From contig JAAKFP010000202.1 in the NCBI GenBank assembly GCA_011065005.1, positions 1 to 5,185 of the forward strand: DNA of 5,185 nucleotides, given 5' to 3'. This DNA comes from Chlamydiota bacterium. Lineage in GTDB: Bacteria; Chlamydiota; Chlamydiia; Chlamydiales; Waddliaceae. Positions within the stretch are counted from its first letter, which is position 1; every line of letters begins with the position of its first letter. Position numbers and translations under genes: made by a program. The notes under the pieces are model-generated. The model made no database searches, was not told the DNA's origin, and saw only the letters and a list, made by a program, of their open reading frames with translations. This document shows, in pieces, positions 1 through 5,150 of this stretch.

Positions 1-203
1 CTCGCAAAGTTCATGACCATATCATAGACTTTATCGCGCTCTCCCTCTTCTTGAAAAACCCAGTAGGCAAGCTTTCTTTCAAATTCATAGAAACCAATGG
101 CGTAGATAGCGGCTTCTTTTGTCACTTGCTGGTTTTCTTTTCCTATAGTTCCAACCATTGCCATGTTGACTGGTTGAAAATTTTTGTAATGAATAAAATG
201 CAT
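1..203 (-). CDS. Small protein of unknown function, N-terminal part (cut by window edge)
   Basis: An open frame starts at the ATG at 203-201 and stays open for 67 codons to the left edge, so the C-terminus lies outside the window. The protein begins MHFIHYKNFQPVNM and continues with a charged and aromatic helical-looking stretch (EFERKLAYWVFQEEGERD). I see no signal peptide, membrane segment or recognisable motif. The start is well supported: GGAGGAG at 214-208 places a GGAGG core six bases before the ATG, the strongest ribosome binding site in the window. It lies 22 bases after the stop of the broken gene at 226-439 and on the same strand as the giant kinase gene, so shared transcription is plausible. 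Function is unknown. I am fairly confident that it is a real gene, because of the ribosome binding site and the open frame with ordinary amino-acid composition. Confidence 0.72.
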   Translation of the reverse strand, partial: MHFIHYKNFQPVNMAMVGTIGKENQQVTKEAAIYAIGFYEFERKLAYWVFQEEGERDKVYDMVMNFA

Positions 204-207
204 TTCA

Positions 208-214
208 CTCCTCC
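208..214 (-). promoter_or_regulatory. Shine-Dalgarno for the small gene at 1-203
   Basis: The minus strand reads GGAGGAG here. The GGAGG core ends six bases before the ATG at 203-201. This near-perfect anti-16S match fixes the start and implies efficient translation independent of the decayed gene just upstream. Confidence 0.75.
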
Positions 215-225
215 ATAGTTAATGT

Positions 226-439
226 TTAAATATCTACATTTCCACAATCATTCAGACCTTCATTATCATAACACTGTCGAAATTCATCGTGAATATAATA
301 AAAAAACTGACTTATCGCTCCTTCTGCATCATAGAATGCAGGTGCACTTCCATTGTCAAGAAACCCACTTAGACTACCACACTTGAATGATAGAATGATA
401 CATCATCTTTTAGCTCGCTGCTGATAGTGCATGACTCAT
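226..439 (-). pseudogene. Decayed gene sharing its 5' end with the giant kinase gene
   Basis: The minus strand has an ATG at 439-437 followed by MSHALSAAS and then TAA. The giant kinase starts MSHALSSVASYL, and the two DNA starts align through AGCGAGCTA with one codon missing here; the TAA sits where the kinase has TAC (Tyr). Eighteen bases of leader before the two ATGs also align without gaps, with 12 of 18 identical by eye. Further left, a frame without a start codon is open for 58 residues from 402 to the TAA at 228-226. It contains GSLSGFLDNGSAPAFYDAEG and QFFYYIHDEFRQCYDNEG, which look like genuine protein C-terminal sequence. A third frame gives ELKDDVSFYHSS between them. The simplest reading is a short paralogue broken by a nonsense change and one or more indels, with much of its middle lost. 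The C-terminal part does not resemble the kinase protein and I do not recognise it. Alternatively, the C-terminal piece is a separate gene remnant. Confidence 0.5.
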
Positions 440-477
440 AGATTGCTTTCTTCCTTACCGGTTTTATTGGTTACGAT

Positions 478-491
478 GTCGGGAGACCGAC
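478..491. other. Small perfect inverted repeat after the kinase gene
   Basis: GTCGG at 478-482 and CCGAC at 487-491 form a five-base-pair stem around a four-base loop, six bases after the stop codon of the giant gene. No T-rich tract follows on either strand, so it is not a typical intrinsic terminator. It could be a transcript-stabilising or weak attenuating hairpin between the kinase gene and the downstream genes, or chance. Confidence 0.3.
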
Positions 492-496
492 TTCAA

Positions 497-3400
497 TTAA
501 AAATAATCAGAGGCTGCTGGGTTTTCAGGTGGGGCTTGGTAACGTTCTGCACCTTTCTCAGCAGTAGGCATCGAACCATAACCTTCCATGTCATAATACT
601 GCTGCTGCTGCTGTGAATCATAAATTTCCCGCATTTCTCGCATCATCGCGGCTTGAGCAATACCACCATAATTGCTAAGATCCACTTCTTCTTTCTTGAC
701 TTGTGTAGTTTGGGCGACCTGTTCTCTCTTCATATCTTCAAACATCCTTGCTTGAAAGGTTTTATTCACCCCTTTAAAGCAAGGGGCTTCTAATGCTTTT
801 TGCGCTGTAATACGGGCCCTGGGATGGGGATCTAAAAGTCCTTTGATCACCCACCAAATTGTGCCTTCTCGTACTTTTTGTAGCTCTTCAAAACGTTGTA
901 GTCTTTCTTGGAAAAAGTCTGGGCCACATCTTTCAACCCGAACTGCAAGGTGGCCGGGCATTTCAAATAACTGAAAAGGATCCATGTTTTTCATGATTTG
1001 AAGAAGCGTCAATCCTGCTGCCCAAAGATCCGCTTTCTCTCCATCAAAGGTTGTTTTCTCTCTACGTGCTTGCAAGCGATCAGGAGAAAAATAACGGTTA
1101 TCTCCAATGGCATCTGAAGGAATTTGTGGTGTGGAACTCGCCCTAGCACAGCCAAAGTCAGTGATATACCCTGTCCCGTCTTTGGTAAAAACAAGGTTAT
1201 CGGGTTTAATATCCAAATGATATGTCCCCCTTCTATGAAGAGTATTAAGACCCGTCAGGAGATCTTTGGTCACAAACTTCAGGATTTCGATTGCAAGATG
1301 CGGAAGTTTCAAGGTAGACAGTTGCTCTTGAATAACACTGCCATCCCCTAAGCCTGCTAAAGGCATAAAGTGATAAAGAGCTTTTTCTAATTTAATCGTG
1401 TTGTAGATAGGAAGAATATTCTCACCTGATGCTTCTCTTTGCAAGTTGGCTTCTGCTTCTGAAGATCTTATATTCTTTTCGCCTTTCACCCTTTTAGAAG
1501 CAACGTATGTATGATCTTCTATCCGTTGCGCTACTTTAATAGCTCCAAAATTTCCTCTCCCGAGGACATATTTGATTTTTTTCTTATCGTCATGGAAGAC
1601 AATTAAATGGTCTGTTTGCCGATAAATTTCTCGCGCTTCTTCTTTTGAAATTTTACTCAGTTGGTAATACGCTCCTCCAATTTTTGTGTGAGACCTTTCT
1701 TTCACAGGTTCTAATTCAAAGCTGCTGTGAGTTTCTGAACCTCGTTCAATAAGGCTTGTTGTATTATTCGAGGATCTTCTTCGTCTATGAAGAATAAAGG
1801 CAGTTCCTCCGATCAAGCAAATACACAATCCTCCTCCAAGCAAGCCAAGCCATAACCAAGGAGGACCACTCGAAACAGTGCTACGACTAGCTTCCATGGT
1901 TGTAAATTTGGTGGTCGAAAGTTCTGTGGTAGAGGAAGTACTACTTGGATTATTCATGGATGAGGCTGCCGGATTAGTTAAATCTGATGAGCCAGTCGAA
2001 CCTGTCGTGCTGCTGGAAGAGGTTGAAAAACTACTGCTTGAAGTCCGAAAACTAGTAGTAAAATTCGAAGGGGTGATTGAACTACCACTACTGCTTGTAA
2101 GACAAGGAACACTTATGTCGATAATTTGAAGGCCTGAACCCATATCTGCAACAAAGGCATAGTTTCCAGAAAGGACGACATGCCTTGCAGTTCCTGGTGT
2201 GTCGTATCCATCACTTATGCGAATAGGATTGGTAACATTTCTTACATCGATGATTTGGAGACCAAAGTTCCAATCTGCCACATAGGCATAATTTCCAGAC
2301 AGAGCAACTCCAACAGCTAAGCCTGGAGTATCATATCCCCCCACATAAGTCGGATTTGTGATATTGCTTATATCTATGATTTGAAGACCAAAATCATAAC
2401 CCGCCACATAGGCATAATTTCCAGAAAGGATAACATGCTGAGTAGAACCTGGATTAACACACCAACTTATTCGTGTCGGATTTGTAACATTGCTCACATC
2501 GATAATCTGTAGACCACCGGAAGAAGCCGCTACATAGGCATAGTTACCCGAAATGGTGAGTCTCAAACTAGTACCGGGTGGAATGTACTGACCTACAATA
2601 ATTGGATTCGTCACATTGCTCACATCGATGATCTGAAGACCACTACCCCAATCCGCCACATAGGCATAATTTCCAGACAGAGCAACTCCATGAGCTAAGC
2701 CAGGCGTAATGACCCACCCCAAGCGAGTTAAATTAGATACATTACTAACGTCGATGATCTGAAGACCAAAAGCTCGATCAGCAACATAGGCATAGCTGCC
2801 TGATATGACAACATCATAAGCATGACCTGGTGTATTATACACACCAACAAGCGTAGGATTCGTTACATTGCTCACATTAATGATTAGAAGGCCAGAACTG
2901 TGATCTGCTACATAAGCATAGCTTCCCAAAATGGTTACGCTTCGAGCAGTGTCAGGAGTATCATAATTTCCCACTATTTGAGGACACAAGGACTGTCCCT
3001 TCACCGGCCCTGTTGTTATGCTGCTGGAAGTAAGTGTACTAATAGTTGAACTCGAAGGGGTGATTGAACTACTACTTGTAGGACAAGGTGTGCCCACATC
3101 GATGATCTGAAGACCAGCAGCATAATCACCTATGAAGGCATAACTGCCGAAAAGAACAACCTCCCAAGCGTTGCCAGGGGTATTATAGGAACCAGCAAGC
3201 GTCGGATTTGTTACATTGCTCACATCGATGACCTGAAGACCAAAACCCAAATCCGCCACATAGGCATAAATACCCGAAACGGCAATGCCAATGGCCCAGC
3301 CAGGCGTATCGTAGGAACCCGCAAGCGTGGGATTGGTCACATTGCTCACATCGATGATTTGAAGGCCATAGCTCTCATCCGCCAAATAGACATAAGTACC

Positions 3401-4822
3401 CGAAACAGCGACGCCTCGAGCATTCCCAGGCGTATCATAGGAACCAGCGAACGTAGGATTGGTCACATTGCTCACGTCAATGATCTGAAGGCCAAAGCCC
3501 CAATCCGCCATATAAGCATAATTACCAGAAAGGGCAACGCTCCAAGCATTGCCAGGCGTATTATAGAAGCCCGCAAGCGTTGGATTAGTAACATTACTCA
3601 CATCGATGATCTGAAGGCCTCCTCCCGAATAATCCGCCACATAGGCATAAGTACCCGAAACGGCAATGCCAACAGCCCAGCCAGGCGTATCGTAGGAACC
3701 TGCAAGCGTGGGATTGGCTACATTACTTACATCGATAATCTGAAGACCAAAATCACGATCTACTACATAGGAATAATTGCCGGAAAGAGCGACGTCATAA
3801 GCCCAGCTAGGTGTATTATATGAACCAGCAAGTGTGGGATTGACGACATTACTCACGTCGATGATCTGAAAACCTCCCGAGTGATCCGCCATATAGGCAT
3901 AATTATTGGAAAGAGCAAAACCTAAAGCCCAACCAGGCGTATTATAACTTCCCGCCAATTGAGGACACAAGGACTGTCCCTTCACAGGCTCAGCCAGAAA
4001 CATCATTCCAGCAACCAACGCTCCTGGAAGAGCTCCACCCTCTTGCATGCTCACTGCTGCTATTGCTGCAAAAGTAGAGGCTGCTTTAAATGCGGATGGA
4101 CCCAATGCAACAGATACTGAATTCTGATTAAAACTCTGACTCCATGAGCGGCCGGCTGACATGAGCAAACCTCCAAGAACACAAGCCGCTATACCCTTTC
4201 CCCAAGAAGTGCGGCCCGAGGCGTGAGAGGTAGAAGTGGGTAGACTAGAGCCTTCCAACTTCAAGCTATTGGCTACAAAGATTAAATCTTCATGGTTAAC
4301 ATCGACATAATGCTTGCCGAAGATTCCTGGCTTGTAATAAATATAAGAGGTTTGATTTTTTCCTTGATCTTCAAGTTTCCAAAATACCCCATAATCTTCT
4401 CTCAGCTGATCAAAGAGCTCATCTCTTGTTTCAAAAGTGTCGTATCCATGCGCATTTACTCTTTGAAGTTTGTAAGAAACCCCGGATCTTCCTGGTCGTT
4501 GATCTTCGATCTGCCAGACATCGACCGTTGCTTTATCCGCGAGCCATTGATTCATCGTCTTTTCATCCGAAAAAACTATGGTTTCTCCTGCTTCTGAATG
4601 GAGGGAGAGTTCGCCCTGCTTAGTCTCTCTAAGCGTTGCTTGGCATAGCGTACAACCGGGTAACAGGTCACTGATCTGTTGATTCAACGCTCTTGTGGCT
4701 GATTGGGTGATTGCTAGCCGGACGGGGTCACTTTGCCTGGAAAAGGTAGACCATGTTTCGGAATATTCTGGCTTCCAAAGGGAGGTCAGGTAGCTCGCTA
4801 CCGAAGATAACGCATGACTCAT
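497..4822 (-). CDS. Giant receptor-like Ser/Thr protein kinase with two LVIVD beta-propellers
   Basis: This 1441-residue protein is uninterrupted. Order by residue: 1-200, unrecognised, with an internal duplication; 205-277, hydrophobic segments; 289-580, seven LVIVD-type units; 581-607, Ser/Thr linker; 616-907, seven more units; 908-986, Ser/Thr-rich stalk; 987-1012, transmembrane helix followed by HRRRR; 1085-1349, Hanks-type kinase; 1350-1441, polar tail with five Gln in a row. The likely role is phosphorylating Ser/Thr on cytoplasmic proteins in response to something bound by the propellers outside the membrane; ligand and substrates are unknown. The ATG at 4822-4820 has AGGA eight bases upstream, and the same start recurs in the decayed gene at 226-439. 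Topology is uncertain because of the hydrophobic stretch near residues 205-277. Mycobacterial PknD also joins a kinase, one membrane pass and a propeller, but with the kinase first. A host-directed effector role is possible but unproven. Confidence 0.93.
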   Translation of the reverse strand: MSHALSSVASYLTSLWKPEYSETWSTFSRQSDPVRLAITQSATRALNQQISDLLPGCTLCQATLRETKQGELSLHSEAGETIVFSDEKTMNQWLADKATVDVWQIEDQRPGRSGVSYKLQRVNAHGYDTFETRDELFDQLREDYGVFWKLEDQGKNQTSYIYYKPGIFGKHYVDVNHEDLIFVANSLKLEGSSLPTSTSHASGRTSWGKGIAACVLGGLLMSAGRSWSQSFNQNSVSVALGPSAFKAASTFAAIAAVSMQEGGALPGALVAGMMFLAEPVKGQSLCPQLAGSYNTPGWALGFALSNNYAYMADHSGGFQIIDVSNVVNPTLAGSYNTPSWAYDVALSGNYSYVVDRDFGLQIIDVSNVANPTLAGSYDTPGWAVGIAVSGTYAYVADYSGGGLQIIDVSNVTNPTLAGFYNTPGNAWSVALSGNYAYMADWGFGLQIIDVSNVTNPTFAGSYDTPGNARGVAVSGTYVYLADESYGLQIIDVSNVTNPTLAGSYDTPGWAIGIAVSGIYAYVADLGFGLQVIDVSNVTNPTLAGSYNTPGNAWEVVLFGSYAFIGDYAAGLQIIDVGTPCPTSSSSITPSSSTISTLTSSSITTGPVKGQSLCPQIVGNYDTPDTARSVTILGSYAYVADHSSGLLIINVSNVTNPTLVGVYNTPGHAYDVVISGSYAYVADRAFGLQIIDVSNVSNLTRLGWVITPGLAHGVALSGNYAYVADWGSGLQIIDVSNVTNPIIVGQYIPPGTSLRLTISGNYAYVAASSGGLQIIDVSNVTNPTRISWCVNPGSTQHVILSGNYAYVAGYDFGLQIIDISNITNPTYVGGYDTPGLAVGVALSGNYAYVADWNFGLQIIDVRNVTNPIRISDGYDTPGTARHVVLSGNYAFVADMGSGLQIIDISVPCLTSSSGSSITPSNFTTSFRTSSSSFSTSSSSTTGSTGSSDLTNPAASSMNNPSSTSSTTELSTTKFTTMEASRSTVSSGPPWLWLGLLGGGLCICLIGGTAFILHRRRRSSNNTTSLIERGSETHSSFELEPVKERSHTKIGGAYYQLSKISKEEAREIYRQTDHLIVFHDDKKKIKYVLGRGNFGAIKVAQRIEDHTYVASKRVKGEKNIRSSEAEANLQREASGENILPIYNTIKLEKALYHFMPLAGLGDGSVIQEQLSTLKLPHLAIEILKFVTKDLLTGLNTLHRRGTYHLDIKPDNLVFTKDGTGYITDFGCARASSTPQIPSDAIGDNRYFSPDRLQARREKTTFDGEKADLWAAGLTLLQIMKNMDPFQLFEMPGHLAVRVERCGPDFFQERLQRFEELQKVREGTIWWVIKGLLDPHPRARITAQKALEAPCFKGVNKTFQARMFEDMKREQVAQTTQVKKEEVDLSNYGGIAQAAMMREMREIYDSQQQQQYYDMEGYGSMPTAEKGAERYQAPPENPAASDYF
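598..613 (-). repeat. CAG triplet run encoding five Gln in the C-terminal tail
   Basis: Five CAG codons in tandem (599-613, minus strand) encode QQQQQ at about residues 1404-1408, in a polar tail after the kinase domain (YDSQQQQQYYDMEGYG). It is a short microsatellite that could vary in length by slippage. The tail is rich in Met, Glu, Gln and Tyr, has no recognised domain, and may be a docking segment or a disordered end. Confidence 0.6.
776..1570 (-). other. Protein kinase domain of the giant protein, catalytic residues intact
   Basis: Residues 1085-1349 carry the Hanks-type motifs in order: Gly-rich loop LGRGNFGAIKVA (about 1087-1098), the ATP-anchoring Lys in VASK (K1110), a likely helix-C Glu (E1130), the catalytic loop HLDIKPDN (H1202, D1204, K1206, N1209), the DFG motif (D1222-G1224), SPD in place of APE (about 1246-1248), DLWAAG in the F helix (D1265) and a late conserved Arg (about R1337). 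Activity is therefore expected. The usual Arg before the catalytic Asp is Leu, so this is a non-RD kinase, in which activation-loop phosphorylation is often not the main switch. The activation segment still contains Ser and Thr (ASSTPQIPSD). The lysine in subdomain VIb fits Ser/Thr rather than Tyr specificity. Confidence 0.92.
1787..1864 (-). other. Single transmembrane helix with Arg-rich stop-transfer
   Basis: Residues 987-1012 are PPWLWLGLLGGGLC followed by ICLIGGTAFILH, and then RRRR. The hydrophobic run is long enough to span a membrane, and the positive cluster on its C-terminal side places the kinase in the cytoplasm by the positive-inside rule. The Ser/Thr stalk and propellers would then be outside the cytoplasm. 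Confidence 0.88.
1865..2101 (-). other. Ser/Thr-rich stalk between propeller 2 and the membrane
   Basis: Residues 908-986 are dominated by Ser and Thr with scattered Pro, Asn and Gly, as in mucin-like or cell-surface stalks. It starts with TSSSGSSITPS, a near copy of the linker after propeller 1 (TSSSSITPS). The likely role is a flexible, possibly O-glycosylated spacer holding the propellers off the membrane; glycosylation is an inference only. Confidence 0.75.
2102..2977 (-). repeat. LVIVD-type repeat array 2: seven units forming a beta-propeller
   Basis: Residues 616-907 form seven units of about 42 residues, starting at roughly 616, 658, 700, 742, 784, 826 and 868. Each follows the pattern GxYxTPG, SGNYAYVAD, GLQIIDVSNVTNPT. 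Seven such units match a closed seven-bladed propeller, and the last unit is cut short at DISVPC. Units here differ from one another more than in array 1, especially in the loop after TPG and the loop after YVAD (for example WVITPGLAHG, QYIPPGTSLR, WCVNPGSTQH). A Cys just before the array (C613, SLCPQ) and one at its end (C907) could lock the ring. The family (LVIVD repeat) is known from bacterial and archaeal surface proteins; the ligand is unknown. Confidence 0.85.
3002..3082 (-). other. Ser/Thr linker between the two propellers
   Basis: Residues 581-607 are almost entirely Ser, Thr, Pro and Ile (PTSSSSITPSSSTIST and onward) and lead into GPVKGQSLCPQ. That second motif repeats the entry to propeller 1 (EPVKGQSLCPQ). 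The linker is a short copy of the long stalk after propeller 2, consistent with one ancestral propeller-plus-linker block having been duplicated. Confidence 0.75.
3083..3958 (-). repeat. LVIVD-type repeat array 1: seven near-identical units forming a beta-propeller
   Basis: Residues 289-580 form seven units starting near 289, 331, 373, 416, 458, 500 and 542, each about 42 residues (126 bases; the third has 43). The shared pattern is LAGSYxTPG, SGxYAYxAD, GLQIIDVSNVTNPT. Units are highly alike even at DNA level, with recurring blocks such as ACATCGATGATCTGAAG on the plus strand, so the array was expanded or homogenised recently. The last unit ends at DVGTPC. C286 before unit 1 and C580 at the end of unit 7 are the only Cys in this block and could form a ring-closing disulfide. 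The expected fold is a seven-bladed propeller for binding outside the cytoplasm. Confidence 0.87.
3992..4210 (-). other. Hydrophobic region before propeller 1 (internal export signal or membrane anchor)
   Basis: Residues 205-277 include GIAACVLGGLLMSAG (about 210-224), an Ala-rich run FKAASTFAAIAAVSM (about 245-259) and LPGALVAGMMFLAEP (about 265-279) directly before the propeller entry PVKGQSLCPQ. The last part looks like an internalised signal peptide, as if an exported propeller protein had been fused behind the N-terminal region. The number of true membrane passes cannot be settled by eye. An odd number puts residues 1-200 in the cytoplasm with the propellers outside; two would put both on the same side. 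Confidence 0.5.
4223..4822 (-). other. Unrecognised N-terminal domain with internal duplication
   Basis: Residues 1-200 match no family I can name. Within them, residues 85-118 and 132-164 are two diverged copies: a short helix-like piece (DEKTMNQWLAD, then RDELFDQLREDY), then VDVWQIEDQ or GVFWKLEDQ, then a turn and YK. The two conserved WxxEDQ cores sit 45 residues apart. The domain carries two nearby Cys (GCTLC, about 56-60) and no obvious signal peptide at its start. It probably faces the cytoplasm, but this depends on the uncertain topology of the next segment. Confidence 0.55.
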
Positions 4823-4830
4823 AGATCTTT

Positions 4831-4837
4831 TCCTCTC
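4831..4837 (-). promoter_or_regulatory. Shine-Dalgarno for the giant kinase gene
   Basis: The minus strand reads GAGAGGA, ending eight bases before the ATG at 4822-4820. It supports this ATG as the start, and the leader is partly conserved before the matching ATG of the decayed gene at 439. Confidence 0.6.
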
Positions 4838-4875
4838 TTACTGAAAATAAGATTTTGTAATAATGTGAAAGTTAA

Positions 4876-4904
4876 AGACTAAGGCATTCAGATCTTTGCG
4901 TCAA
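4876..4904 (-). promoter_or_regulatory. Possible sigma-70-like promoter for the kinase gene
   Basis: On the minus strand TTGACG (4904-4899) matches five of six bases of a -35 element, and 17 bases later TAGTCT (4881-4876) is a weak -10 with three of six matches. It lies about 55 to 80 bases before the start codon. The poor -10 makes this only a candidate; the AT-rich stretch nearer the gene could hold the true promoter. Confidence 0.22.
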
Positions 4905-5091
4905 TAGGCGAGATCAACTTTCAACAATTCTCTCTATTCATTTTCCGAACACAAAATCAACGAGGAGACGCGAGGACGCTGAGGAAAAATAAAAGTAACT
5001 ATTCAGGTCACTATTTCTGGGACGATGGCCCCAGCCAAAAATGTGAAAAACAAAAAAAAGGGCCGAAGGTCTGAAAGTGTGTCCGAACAAC

Positions 5092-5150
5092 CACATAGGT
5101 AACATTCTATCCAAGCACATGGGTGACATTATCCAAGCACATAGGTAACA
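5092..5150 (-). repeat. Three direct copies of TGTTACCTATGTG, possible insertion-sequence end
   Basis: On the minus strand TGTTACCTATGTG occurs at 5150-5138 and 5104-5092, with a two-base variant TGTCACCCATGTG at 5128-5116. Spacing is 22 and 24 bases, and the first two in minus orientation are followed by the same CTTGGAT. Closely spaced direct copies with a TGT start resemble terminal and subterminal transposase-binding repeats of some IS481-like or IS3-like elements. No transposase is present in the window, so this would be a flank or remnant. Alternatively it is an operator array for a DNA-binding regulator. Confidence 0.45.

Noticed and set aside
291..310. Frameshift at the seven-A run in the decayed gene
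   Set aside because: On careful counting the run keeps the frame open from QFF into YYIHDEF, so this site is intact. The disruption lies further upstream, between 430 and 380.
431..616. Plus-strand frame across the end of the kinase gene
   Set aside because: It overlaps the antisense of a strongly supported coding end and has a low-complexity Leu-rich finish produced by the CTG repeat.
3359..3823. A 154-codon plus-strand frame opposite propeller 1
   Set aside because: It is the antisense shadow of the repeat array. Its repetitive Ile/Arg-rich product follows from the 126-base periodicity on the other strand.
2102..3958. CRISPR-like or satellite array
   Set aside because: The repeats are about 126 bases, in frame within one long coding sequence, with no spacers. 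They encode propeller blades.
497..4822. Eukaryotic (protist) origin of the window, suggested by mucin-like linkers and sequons
   Set aside because: There are clear Shine-Dalgarno sequences at two genes, no introns, and co-oriented genes with short gaps, all pointing to a bacterium. A eukaryote-like style is common in host-associated bacteria.
5040..5080. Intrinsic terminator at the T8 tract on the minus strand
   Set aside because: The GGCCC before the T tract has no good stem partner; only a tiny CC-TTC-GG pairing is visible.
4938..5129. A 63-codon minus-strand open frame upstream of the kinase gene
   Set aside because: It has no convincing ribosome binding site, runs through the direct repeats and the GA-rich patch, and its product (Phe, Ser and Arg rich) looks like translated noncoding DNA.
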